9,694 bases of DNA from Bacteroidota bacterium (lineage in GTDB: Bacteria; Bacteroidota; Bacteroidia; JACCXN01). Both the position numbers and the translations under genes were made by a program. Positions 1 through 6,757 of this stretch are shown piece after piece. Under the pieces are notes generated by a model. That model did no database searches, was not told where the DNA came from, and saw nothing but the letters and a program-made list of their open reading frames with translations. Each line of letters starts with the position of its first letter. Position 1 is the stretch's first letter. Location: contig CANHPJ010000037.1 in NCBI GenBank assembly GCA_947462515.1, positions 1 to 9,694 of the forward strand, given 5' to 3'.

Positions 1-1095
1 AGTTATTTAAACTATTTTTCTCAAATATTTACCCTTTATCCATTTCATAAAGAAAAATACGGACATTGCCTGGCGCCCATAGGCGGTGGTATGGAGCATC
101 AAACTATGACCACTTTGGGAATGGTTAACGATCAATTGATTGCGCATGAACTGGCACATCAATGGTGGGGTAATCATGTTACTTATTCTTCGTGGAAAGA
201 TGTATGGCTGAGTGAGGGTTTTGCCACCTATTCGGAATATTTGATGTTGGAAAAGCTGAATCCCGGGACGGAGGTTCAAAAATTAAAAGGGTTTCAAAAT
301 AATACATTGTTACAAAAAGACGGCAGTGTATGTGTTAAAGATACCCTAAATGCTTCGAGTATTTTCTCCAGAAGGTTTACCTATGATAAAGGTGCTGCCA
401 TCATTCATATTCTTCGTTATATTATTAATAATGATTCCTTGTTTTTTGGCGGTTTAAAAGCCTATCAAACTAAGTTTTCGCACAGTACGGCAAGTGTTTT
501 GGAATTTAAGCAGGTGATGGAAGCAGTTGCCAAAGTTGATTTAACCGATTTTTTTAATCAGTGGTTTTATGGTGAGGGCTATCCTACTTATTCTGCCAAG
601 CTTATAGATGATAATCAAGGCAAAAGGCTTTTTATCTCTCACCGCGGTTCATCATCCAAAACGACTCTTTTTACCAACCCTATTGATATAAGTTTTACAC
701 GAAAAAATAATTTGTCGGATACTACCATTCGATTTGATATTAATTCAAACAGGGAGGTTTTTGATTTTTCTGATGCCCTTCAATTAAGCGCAACTAAAAC
801 CATCGATCCTAAATCTTATATTTTACGCAAGACAGAAACATTTACTTCTGTGGTCGAAAATCAAATCGATGCGCCAGCTATTTATCCTAATCCTACTCAT
901 GATTATCTGTGTGTCGATATGGAAAAGCCGGGAGTTTATTTCATTCAGATTTATGATATGTCAGGGAAATTGGTTTTGGAACGTACCGCTGGTCAAAACA
1001 TAAAAATAAATGTTACCATGCTGGCAAAGGGTTTATACAGTATGCTTGTTAAATCAGATAATACAGCGTATTCGTATAAAATTATGCATGAGTAA
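1..1095 (+). CDS. M1 family zinc metallopeptidase, C-terminal part, with T9SS type A sorting domain (5' end outside window)
   Basis: The reading frame is open from base 1, so the true start lies upstream; 364 codons are visible. In-window residues 28-35 read GGGMEHQT, the position of the GxMEN substrate-binding motif of M1 aminopeptidases. Residues 49-53 are HELAH and E72 in WLSEGFATY completes the HExxH-x18-E zinc site, with E50 as the catalytic base. Y128 in TYDKGA matches the transition-state tyrosine. The last ~75 residues (from about base 871) begin IYPNPTHDYL, contain YDMSGKLV and end with LAKGLYSMLVK, the pattern of the Por/type IX secretion C-terminal sorting domain. The protein is therefore expected to be exported by T9SS and surface-attached or released, where it would cut peptides. 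The Asn of GAMEN is His here. The exact peptide specificity cannot be read from this fragment. Family assignment is very secure. Confidence 0.95.
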   Translation, partial: SYLNYFSQIFTLYPFHKEKYGHCLAPIGGGMEHQTMTTLGMVNDQLIAHELAHQWWGNHVTYSSWKDVWLSEGFATYSEYLMLEKLNPGTEVQKLKGFQNNTLLQKDGSVCVKDTLNASSIFSRRFTYDKGAAIIHILRYIINNDSLFFGGLKAYQTKFSHSTASVLEFKQVMEAVAKVDLTDFFNQWFYGEGYPTYSAKLIDDNQGKRLFISHRGSSSKTTLFTNPIDISFTRKNNLSDTTIRFDINSNREVFDFSDALQLSATKTIDPKSYILRKTETFTSVVENQIDAPAIYPNPTHDYLCVDMEKPGVYFIQIYDMSGKLVLERTAGQNIKINVTMLAKGLYSMLVKSDNTAYSYKIMHE

Positions 1096-1109
1096 ATTAA
1101 ATTTTCTGA

Positions 1110-1140
1110 CTGATTTTATAGGGATTAATCAGGATTTTTT
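1110..1140 (+). terminator. Probable intrinsic terminator after the M1 peptidase gene
   Basis: CTGATT (1110-1115) and AATCAG (1127-1132) form a perfect 6-bp stem with an 11-nt loop. Two bases later there is a run of six T (1135-1140). It lies 15 nt after the peptidase stop codon. The stem is short and AT-rich, so termination may be only partial. Confidence 0.5.
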
Positions 1141-1276
1141 GAGTAATAGACTTTTGTATTCGGATATGGCTATTTTAGTCAAGTTGATATTTTAATGCTC
1201 AACTTTTTTAAATTTTTAAGTTAAAATAACCCCTGCTTCTTAGAGATTTAACTAGGCTAGGATTTGCGATTGAAAC

Positions 1277-1347
1277 TTTAATTCAGCTTTGTTTTAGCCT
1301 CAAAAAATCATGACTTATATCTGTTTTTTATAAAAGCTGAAGTTAAA
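1277..1347. repeat. Imperfect inverted repeat between convergent genes
   Basis: TTTAATTCAGCTTT (1277-1290) pairs with AAAGCTGAAGTTAAA (1333-1347), giving 14 paired bases with one bulged G and a 42-nt loop. A competing smaller hairpin, CTGTTTT (1321-1327) with AAAACAG (1345-1351), overlaps the right arm. Neither has a clean T-run on the minus strand. They may mark the 3' end of the minus-strand lipid kinase transcript. The rest of the 1096-1367 gap is AT-rich and shows no gene. Confidence 0.35.
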
Positions 1348-1367
1348 ACAGATGGATAGCAGTAATT

Positions 1368-1757
1368 TTAATGAAATGAAAGATAAATTTTCGGAACAAA
1401 AATAGCGAGTCCTATAATACATGCCGTTATGGCTGCAATCAATACTGCTCCGGCAGCAATATCTTTCACTTTTCCTGCTTTTTCATTGTAAGAGGGAGAT
1501 ACTAGGTCTGTTAAATATTCAATAGCAGTATTCAAAGCCTCCGCTGTAAATACTAATCCGATTGCAAAAATTAACATACACCACTCCATAATATCCACAT
1601 GATAAAGATTTCCCATTATAATTACCAGCAGCGCTGCTGAGAGATGAATCCAAGCATTATGTTGGGTTTTTAAAAATGTTTTTACTCCGCTTACAGCATA
1701 GCTAAAACTTTTAACCCGCTTTGAAATTTTAAATTGGTTTTGTTCTTTAGTATCCAT
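1368..1757 (-). CDS. dgkA: DgkA-type diacylglycerol/undecaprenol kinase family membrane protein
   Basis: This 129-residue protein belongs to the small trimeric membrane kinase family (DgkA and Gram-positive-type undecaprenol kinase), which transfers phosphate from ATP to a membrane lipid alcohol at the inner membrane. The signature AEALNTAIEYLTDL (72-85) followed by KAGKVKDIAAGAVLI (93-107) is intact. E73, N76, E80, K98 and D99 keep the same spacing as E69, N72, E76, K94 and D95 of the E. coli enzyme. Three membrane segments are visible at about 35-52, 57-76 and 100-124, after an amphipathic N-terminal helix. Length is normal for the family. Substrate (diacylglycerol or undecaprenol) cannot be told from sequence; an undecaprenyl phosphate recycling role is an inference. 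The gene is 165 nt downstream of the next minus-strand gene, so it probably has its own transcript. No Shine-Dalgarno motif precedes ATG 1757. Confidence 0.9.
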   Translation of the reverse strand: MDTKEQNQFKISKRVKSFSYAVSGVKTFLKTQHNAWIHLSAALLVIIMGNLYHVDIMEWCMLIFAIGLVFTAEALNTAIEYLTDLVSPSYNEKAGKVKDIAAGAVLIAAITACIIGLAIFVPKIYLSFH

Positions 1758-1840
1758 AAAATGGGTTTATGAGCAAATAACTTAGTCCAAAAAAAGCATA
1801 ATAAATATCATTACTGCATTCACAGTATTTTCATTATCAT

Positions 1841-1861
1841 ACAAATAAAATGTTTATTTGT
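1841..1861. repeat. Perfect 9-bp inverted repeat upstream of the lipid kinase gene
   Basis: ACAAATAAA (1841-1849) and TTTATTTGT (1853-1861) are exact reverse complements with a 3-nt spacer. The site lies about 84 bases upstream of the dgkA-type start on the minus strand. It could be a regulator-binding site or a hairpin; no T-run follows on either strand, so a terminator is less likely. AT-only composition makes chance occurrence possible. Confidence 0.35.
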
Positions 1862-1880
1862 TAAAAATGTTTAAAATCCG

Positions 1881-1916
1881 GAACTTAAAAAATATTCTCA
1901 AATACTTTTTTAATTC
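1881..1916 (-). terminator. Weak candidate terminator after the unknown membrane protein gene
   Basis: GAACTTAAAAAATATT (1881-1896) and AATACTTTTTTAATTC (1901-1916) form an imperfect AT-rich hairpin with a very short loop. On the minus strand it begins 7 nt after the TAG stop of the 240-residue membrane protein gene. There is no strong T-run after it, so this is tentative. Confidence 0.3.
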
Positions 1917-1922
1917 AAAGTT

Positions 1923-2645
1923 CTATGGTCGGTAAGGTCTTCTTATTTTTTTTAATCTATTGATTAATAATATCAATCCGGTTAATACCATGGCCTCACC
2001 AATGGCAAAAATAACCCAACTGAAATTCTCTGTAATATCTTTTATATTGTTGTTTGTCAAAGCATATGGCAAATGCATATTACTCCTACTGGTTATAAAA
2101 TTCTGCATTATTTCTTTCAATGAACCGGCAGTAAAGGATAATATGAGCAGAATGGATCCCAAAATCAGATATATCCATTCGCTTAAATTTATTTTATTCA
2201 AAGTTTTCTTTTGACTGAAATACATAATAACAAAGCTCAAGAGAATCATGGTCAGAGAGATAATACAGGGCGCAAGCACAGGGCCAATCCATGGTATTGG
2301 AATCAAGAATAAAATGTCCCAGCTCAAAAGACTTTCAGGCCAATTAATCATGATTTTCAAAAAACAATAGTATGAAATGTCCCATATTCCAAAGCATAAA
2401 AGAAAATAGGCCAGTTTTCTATAAAAGGTGATGGCGGATAAATTACTAATAGTGGTAAGGATAGCCAGTGTAGAAATTTCCCTTAATATTTCTGTTCTTA
2501 AAATGTTCAAATCGAAATTAACCATTGGGAAAGTGAATCCTGATGGATAGTAAATTAAACGCAGATAAATAACTACAGCACACTCCAAAAATCCAAAAGA
2601 AATTGAAAATGCTATTAACCAAAGTAGTTTTTTTGTCGTTATCAT
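1923..2645 (-). CDS. Multi-pass membrane protein of unknown function, 240 residues
   Basis: I do not recognise a named family. The protein is strongly hydrophobic with about six membrane segments: roughly 7-28, 58-75, 78-98, 108-142 (probably a bent or double pass broken by prolines), 156-174 and 208-229. Several polar or special residues sit in or beside these segments in motif-like blocks: ECAVVIYLR (21-29), YYPSGF (32-37), LREIST (54-59), FGIWDISYY (85-93), NWPESLLSWDILFL (101-114), PIPWIGPVLAP (116-126) and a late W210 with GE (216-217). The C-terminus is basic (RLKKIRRPYRP), which predicts a cytoplasmic end. This density of Trp, Pro, Asp, Glu and Arg suggests conserved functional sites, not a passive anchor; that is inference. 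No signal sequence, soluble domain or cofactor motif such as CxxCH is visible. It reads away from rpsA and has no obvious functional neighbour. The reading frame is convincing because of its length and regular membrane pattern. Confidence 0.85.
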   Translation of the reverse strand: MITTKKLLWLIAFSISFGFLECAVVIYLRLIYYPSGFTFPMVNFDLNILRTEILREISTLAILTTISNLSAITFYRKLAYFLLCFGIWDISYYCFLKIMINWPESLLSWDILFLIPIPWIGPVLAPCIISLTMILLSFVIMYFSQKKTLNKINLSEWIYLILGSILLILSFTAGSLKEIMQNFITSRSNMHLPYALTNNNIKDITENFSWVIFAIGEAMVLTGLILLINRLKKIRRPYRP

Positions 2646-2806
2646 ATCTTAAAATAAAAATCCATGTAATTTGTAATGAAAACTACGTGCCGAATTTATT
2701 TTTAAGCTTCAATTTCAAAGGGTATTTTTTGCAAGGAGTATTTTTAGGGGAGCTTATATAAAGTACGAATAAAAACCAGGCTGTATAGCTCTCTTGATCA
2801 ATAATA

Positions 2807-2838
2807 TTTTTATTTTAATAAATAAAATAATACCTTTG
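2807..2838 (+). promoter_or_regulatory. Bacteroidota-type promoter for rpsA
   Basis: TACCTTTG (2831-2838) is a perfect match to the phylum's -7 element TAnnTTTG. The -33 element is only an imperfect TTTT (2807-2810). An AT-rich inverted repeat, TTATTTTA (2810-2817) with TAAAATAA (2823-2830), fills the spacer. Transcription would begin near 2845, giving a leader of about 90 nt before the start codon at 2935. Confidence 0.65.
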
Positions 2839-2859
2839 TAGTCCTTTAAAATGAAGGAA

Positions 2860-2915
2860 AACTGTTTTGTCGGACAGTTCATAGTTTAATCAGCTTATCT
2901 ACCGATGAGGATAAG
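2860..2915 (+). promoter_or_regulatory. Structured rpsA 5' leader with two small hairpins
   Basis: The leader holds two inverted repeats in tandem: AACTGT (2860-2865) with ACAGTT (2874-2879), loop 8 nt, and CTTATC (2894-2899) with GATAAG (2910-2915), loop 10 nt. The second ends 19 nt before ATG 2935, close enough to affect ribosome access. In other bacteria S1 represses translation of its own mRNA through a structured leader; the same role here is inferred. Confidence 0.4.
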
Positions 2916-2934
2916 TATAAAGAAAAAAGCCAAA

Positions 2935-4755
2935 ATGGCAGAAAATCAAACTCCAGAAGTAGAAAATGCACAATTAGCTTTCGATTGGAACTCAATTGGA
3001 AAAAGACAAGATAACTATTCTGACTCTGAAAGAGGTAAGTTAGAAGACTTGTATTCACAAACTTTAAAAACGGTAGCAGAGCACGATGTGATGGATGGAA
3101 CTGTTGTTGCTAAAAACAATAGAGAAGTTTTAGTTAACATAGGCTACAAATCAGACGGAATTGTATCTGTTTCTGAATTTCGTCACAATCCTGATTTAAA
3201 AGTTGGTGATATTGTTGAAGTTTATGTTGAGAAACAAGAAGATCAAAATGGACAGTTAATACTTTCTCACCGTAAGGCAAGATCATTAAAAGCTTGGGAG
3301 AGAATCAACAATGCTCTTGATAGCGATGTAATTCTTACCGGTTTAGTTAAATGCAGAACCAAAGGTGGACTTATCGTTGATGTTTTAGGTATAGAAGCAT
3401 TCTTACCAGGATCTCAGATTGATGTTAAACCAATCAGAGACTATGACGTTTACGTTGGAAAAACTATGGAATTTAAAGTGGTTAAAATAAACCACGAATT
3501 TAAAAACGTAGTTGTTTCTCACAAAGCACTTATTGAGGAAGAATTAGAGCAACAGAAAAAAGAAATTATTTCTAAACTTGAAAAAGGTCAGGTTCTTGAA
3601 GGTACTGTTAAGAACATTACTTCTTACGGTGTATTTATTGATCTTGGTGGTGTTGATGGATTAATCCATATTACCGACCTTTCATGGGGTAGAATTAATC
3701 ATCCTGAAGAAATTGTTCAGCTTGATCAAAAAATCAATGTGGTTATTCTTGATTTCGATAATGAGAAAAAGAGAATTGCTTTGGGCTTAAAACAACTTTC
3801 TGCTCATCCTTGGGAAGCTTTAAATACTGATTTAAAAGTTGGTGATAAAGTAAAAGGTAAAGTAGTTGTTATAGCTGATTACGGTGCATTTGTTGAAATT
3901 GCTCCAGGTGTAGAAGGTTTAATACACGTTTCTGAAATGTCATGGTCTCAGCACTTAAGAAGTGCTCAGGATTTCTTGAAAGTAGGAGATGAGTTAGATG
4001 CAGTTGTATTAACATTAGATAGAGATGACAGAAAAATGTCATTAGGTGTTAAGCAATTGATTCCTGATCCTTGGGCTGAAATTGAAAAAAGATACCCGGT
4101 AGGTTCTAAGCACGCTGGTGCTGTTAGAAACTTTACAAATTTCGGTGTATTCGTTGAACTTGAAGAAGGTGTTGATGGATTAATCCATATCTCCGATCTT
4201 TCTTGGTCTAAAAAAATTAAACATCCATCCGAATTTACAAAAATCGGTGATTCAATCGAAGCTGTAGTTTTAGAATTGGACATTGAAAACAGAAGATTAA
4301 GCCTTGGTCACAAACAAGTGGAAGAAAATCCTTGGGATGTATTCGAATCAATCTTTACTGAAGGATCAATACATGAAGGTACTATCACTTCTATGAATGA
4401 TAAAGGTGCTGTTGTTAACTTACCTTATGGTGTTGAAGGATTTGCTCCTACCAAACATCTTGAGAAAGAAAACGGTGGATCTGCTGCTTTAGAGGAAACT
4501 TTAAACTTCAAAGTAATTGAATTCAACAAAGAGAACAAAAAAATCATCGTTTCTCATTCTAAAATTCATGAAGATTTAATTTCTGATAAAAAATCAGAGG
4601 AATCGGCTGAAAAACAAGCTAAACAAAAAGCTGACAAAAAAGAAGTTAAGAAAATCAAAGATAGTATGGAAAAAACTACTTTAGGTGATATTAACGTGTT
4701 GGCAAACCTTAAAGAATCAATGGAAGAAAGCGAGAAAAACGCTAAGAAAAAATAA
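2935..4755 (+). CDS. rpsA: 30S ribosomal protein S1
   Basis: S1 binds single-stranded mRNA on the 30S subunit and helps translation initiation. The 606-residue product has six S1/OB-fold repeats at about 51-115, 131-198, 218-288, 303-375, 389-461 and 477-545. Repeats 3-5 are the most canonical, with YGVFIDLGGVDGLIHITDLSW and near copies; 1, 2 and 6 are more divergent, as is usual in S1. A lysine/glutamate-rich tail follows, including TLGDINVLANLKESME (582-597), which I associate with Bacteroidota S1. Repeats 3 and 5 still share a 23-nt identical stretch (3649-3671 and 4168-4190). I chose ATG 2935 (MAENQTPE) because S1 proteins of this phylum begin this way. An in-frame ATG at 2905 would add ten residues (MRISIKKKAK) but lies in the loop of a leader hairpin. 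The gene appears monocistronic, with its own promoter and a strong terminator at 4781-4812. Confidence 0.97.
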   Translation: MAENQTPEVENAQLAFDWNSIGKRQDNYSDSERGKLEDLYSQTLKTVAEHDVMDGTVVAKNNREVLVNIGYKSDGIVSVSEFRHNPDLKVGDIVEVYVEKQEDQNGQLILSHRKARSLKAWERINNALDSDVILTGLVKCRTKGGLIVDVLGIEAFLPGSQIDVKPIRDYDVYVGKTMEFKVVKINHEFKNVVVSHKALIEEELEQQKKEIISKLEKGQVLEGTVKNITSYGVFIDLGGVDGLIHITDLSWGRINHPEEIVQLDQKINVVILDFDNEKKRIALGLKQLSAHPWEALNTDLKVGDKVKGKVVVIADYGAFVEIAPGVEGLIHVSEMSWSQHLRSAQDFLKVGDELDAVVLTLDRDDRKMSLGVKQLIPDPWAEIEKRYPVGSKHAGAVRNFTNFGVFVELEEGVDGLIHISDLSWSKKIKHPSEFTKIGDSIEAVVLELDIENRRLSLGHKQVEENPWDVFESIFTEGSIHEGTITSMNDKGAVVNLPYGVEGFAPTKHLEKENGGSAALEETLNFKVIEFNKENKKIIVSHSKIHEDLISDKKSEESAEKQAKQKADKKEVKKIKDSMEKTTLGDINVLANLKESMEESEKNAKKK

Positions 4756-4780
4756 GGTTTAATTTTTGTTACAATTATTA

Positions 4781-4812
4781 AGAGAGCTGCCTTATGGCGG
4801 CTCTCTTTTTTT
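4781..4812 (+). terminator. Strong intrinsic terminator of rpsA
   Basis: AGAGAGCTGCC (4781-4791) pairs with GGCGGCTCTCT (4796-4806), 11 bp with one G-U pair around a TTAT tetraloop. A run of seven T (4806-4812) follows directly. It lies 25 nt after the rpsA stop codon. Confidence 0.92.
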
Positions 4813-4876
4813 ATATAATTATTTAAAAATTCTTTTAGACTTTTTATTTTTTTTAATATTGCAAAAAGAAAAGACC

Positions 4877-5203
4877 ATGAATTTAAAATTTTCAAACACC
4901 CCCATTGGCCGCTTCAGATTAATAGGATTATTGGAGGGACTCTCTTTTTTAATTTTATTATTAATAGCCATGCCTTTAAAGCATTTTGCGGGTTTGCCTG
5001 ATGCTGTTAAATATACAGGCTGGCTTCATGGCTTACTTTTTATCTTGTATCTGTTTTCACTGCTTCATGTCACCCTTTCAAATAAATGGTCTTTCATGCG
5101 TTTAATTTTAGCAGTATTGGCCTCTTTAATTCCATTTGGAACTTTTTTACTCGATAAAAAACTTCAGATAGAAGAGCAAGAACTTGTTAAATCTAGTAAT
5201 TAA
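4877..5203 (+). CDS. DUF3817-like small membrane protein
   Basis: This 108-residue protein shows the DUF3817 pattern: GRFRLIGLLEGLSFLILLLIA (11-31, with an E-G pair inside the first membrane helix), MPLKHFAGLP (32-41) and GWLHGLLFILYLFSLL (48-63). Three membrane segments are visible at about 13-33, 46-66 and 73-93, with a short charged C-terminal tail (DKKLQIEEQEL). The biochemical role of the family is unknown. ATG 4877 was chosen because it gives the family's normal N-terminus; the frame is open further upstream, but that would run through the rpsA terminator hairpin. An A-rich stretch (AAAAAGAAAAGACC) precedes the start. A -7-like TAATATTG (4854-4861, one mismatch) is a weak promoter candidate very close to the start. 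Confidence 0.85.
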   Translation: MNLKFSNTPIGRFRLIGLLEGLSFLILLLIAMPLKHFAGLPDAVKYTGWLHGLLFILYLFSLLHVTLSNKWSFMRLILAVLASLIPFGTFLLDKKLQIEEQELVKSSN

Positions 5204-5231
5204 CATTTTCTTTCCCTTATATTTAATTGTA

Positions 5232-5264
5232 TTGTAAACTGATAGAAGAATTCTTATATATTTG
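5232..5264 (+). promoter_or_regulatory. Bacteroidota-type promoter for pyrR-pyrB
   Basis: TATATTTG (5257-5264) matches TAnnTTTG exactly, with a TTG (5232-5234) 22 nt upstream as the -33 element. The start codon at 5274 begins only 9 nt after the -7 element, so the transcript would have a leader of a few bases or none. A perfect 10-bp palindrome, AAGAATTCTT (5246-5255), sits directly upstream of the -7 element and could be an operator. Confidence 0.6.
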
Positions 5265-5273
5265 TTAATATAA

Positions 5274-5828
5274 ATGGAACCTATAGTATTATTAAATAAT
5301 AAATCTTTTGAGCTTACAATTAAGCGATTGTGTTATCAATTAATTGAAAATCACAATGACTTTAAAGATTCTGTAATTATTGGGCTCCAACCCAGAGGAG
5401 TCTTCTTGGCCAATAGAATAAAACTCGAACTGGAATCTATACTTAATAATGTTATCATTAACTCAGGTAAACTCGATGTAACTTTTTTTAGAGATGATTT
5501 TCGAAGAAGAGACGAGGTTATTATTCCTAACTCCACTCAAATTGATTTTATTATTGAAGGTAAAAATGTCATACTAATAGATGATGTTTTATATACCGGA
5601 AGAACTATTCGTGCAGGACTAGATGCAATGCTTGCATTTGGCAGACCAAGCAAAGTAGAACTGCTGGTATTGATTGACAGGCGTTTTAGCCGCGATTTAC
5701 CGGTACAGCCTAATTATGTTGGTAAAACTGTTGATAGCATTATATCAGAAAAAGTTAAAGTGGAATGGAAGGAAATAGAAGGTGAAGATAAAGTAGTATT
5801 ATTTAACCAAAATGTTCAAAAAAAATGA
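5274..5828 (+). CDS. pyrR: PyrR bifunctional pyrimidine regulator / uracil phosphoribosyltransferase
   Basis: This 184-residue member of the type I phosphoribosyltransferase family carries the PRPP-binding signature VILIDDVLYTGRTIRAGLDA (99-118), with the acidic pair D103-D104. The PyrR-specific RDDFRRRD stretch (73-80) is present, together with GLQPRGVFLANRI (37-49) and GRPSKVELLVLIDRRFSRDLP (123-143). Family proteins sense UMP and, in Gram-positive bacteria, bind pyr mRNA to cause attenuation; they also make UMP from uracil and PRPP. The gene overlaps pyrB by four bases (ATGA), implying translational coupling. No PyrR-binding leader or attenuator is visible upstream, so here it may act mainly as an enzyme or regulate elsewhere; that is inference. 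The start at 5274 gives a normal-length N-terminus. Confidence 0.95.
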   Translation: MEPIVLLNNKSFELTIKRLCYQLIENHNDFKDSVIIGLQPRGVFLANRIKLELESILNNVIINSGKLDVTFFRDDFRRRDEVIIPNSTQIDFIIEGKNVILIDDVLYTGRTIRAGLDAMLAFGRPSKVELLVLIDRRFSRDLPVQPNYVGKTVDSIISEKVKVEWKEIEGEDKVVLFNQNVQKK

Positions 5829-6757
5829 ATCAGTTAAGTGTTGATCATTTGCTCGGAATAAAAGATTTAAATGAAAATGACATTCATTTGATTTTTAAGA
5901 CAGCCGATAACTTTAAAGATGTTATCAACAGACCAATTAAAAAAGTTCCTTCATTGCGCGACATTACTGTTGCGAATCTTTTCTTTGAAAATTCCACCAG
6001 AACAAAATTATCTTTCGAAATAGCAGAGAAAAGACTTTCTGCTGATATCTTAAACTTTGCTGCCTCTTCTTCCTCAGTTACCAAGGGAGAAACACTTATA
6101 GATACTGTCAATAATATTTTGGCTATGAAAGTGGATATGGTGGTAATGCGCCATCCAAATCCCGGGGCGGCTGTTTTTCTATCAAAAAATATTAATGCTA
6201 AAATAATTAATGCAGGTGATGGAGCTCATGAGCATCCTTCACAGGCATTATTGGATGCTTATTCCATTAGAGAAAAGTATGGTGAGGTTGCAGGTAAAAA
6301 AGTTGTAATTGTTGGTGATATCTTGCATTCGAGAGTTGCCCTTTCAAATATATTCTGTCTCCAGAAGTTAGGCGCTGAGGTAATGGTTTGTGGTCCTACC
6401 ACACTGATTCCTAAATATATAGCTGCACTAGGTGTAAAAGTTGAAAATAATCTTATTAAAGCCTTGCAATGGTGCGATATTGCCAATATGCTTAGGATTC
6501 AACTCGAACGTCAGGACATAAAATATTTCCCTTCTTTGAGGGAATATATTATGCTTTATGGGGTAAATAAAAAAATCCTAGATTCATTGGATAAAGAAAT
6601 TACTATCATGCATCCCGGACCTATAAATAGGGGAGTGGAGATTACGAGTGATGTTGCTGATTCCGGTCAATCGATTATTTTAAATCAAGTTGAAAATGGT
6701 GTGGCCATAAGAATGGCTATACTATACTTGCTGGCCGGTAAAATTATTACCAATTGA
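5825..6757 (+). CDS. pyrB: Aspartate carbamoyltransferase catalytic subunit
   Basis: PyrB joins carbamoyl phosphate and aspartate to give N-carbamoyl-aspartate, the first committed step of pyrimidine synthesis in the cytosol. The 310-residue protein has the normal catalytic-chain length. The carbamoyl-phosphate loop FFENSTRTKLSFE (53-65, with S57, T58, R59 and T60) is intact, as are the mobile S/K loop SSSSVTKGET (81-90), R109 in VVMRHP, HEHPSQALLD (135-144, with H137 and Q140), GDILHSRVALSN (164-175), LRIQLER (223-229) and HPGPINRGVEI (263-273). No regulatory chain gene (pyrI) follows, so the enzyme is probably the unregulated catalytic trimer type, unless pyrI lies elsewhere. It is translationally coupled to pyrR. 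Confidence 0.97.
   Translation: MNQLSVDHLLGIKDLNENDIHLIFKTADNFKDVINRPIKKVPSLRDITVANLFFENSTRTKLSFEIAEKRLSADILNFAASSSSVTKGETLIDTVNNILAMKVDMVVMRHPNPGAAVFLSKNINAKIINAGDGAHEHPSQALLDAYSIREKYGEVAGKKVVIVGDILHSRVALSNIFCLQKLGAEVMVCGPTTLIPKYIAALGVKVENNLIKALQWCDIANMLRIQLERQDIKYFPSLREYIMLYGVNKKILDSLDKEITIMHPGPINRGVEITSDVADSGQSIILNQVENGVAIRMAILYLLAGKIITN

Noticed and set aside
1010..1195. A short plus-strand frame overlapping the end of the M1 peptidase gene.
   Set aside because: It mostly lies out of frame inside a secure gene and has no recognisable protein features.
1096..1367. Possible small RNA or tRNA in the gap between the peptidase and lipid kinase genes.
   Set aside because: No cloverleaf or promoter was found; the inverted repeats there fit 3' ends of two convergent genes.
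2905..2934. Longer N-terminus for S1 starting at ATG 2905 (MRISIKKKAK).
   Set aside because: It is atypical for S1 and lies in a leader hairpin; ATG 2935 gives the expected MAENQ-type start.
3649..4190. A 23-nt direct repeat within rpsA.
   Set aside because: It falls at equivalent positions of S1 repeats 3 and 5 and reflects domain duplication, not a mobile or regulatory repeat.
4766..4876. N-terminal extension of the DUF3817-like protein through an open frame.
   Set aside because: It would translate the rpsA terminator hairpin and its T-run; the family's N-terminus matches the start at 4877.
5383..5402. A hairpin inside pyrR (GGCTCC with GGAGTC) whose loop and right arm, CCCAGAGGAGTC, resemble the PyrR RNA-binding consensus.
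   Set aside because: The bases encode the conserved LQPRGV segment of PyrR, so protein constraint explains the resemblance, and the site is inside the gene with no terminator following it.
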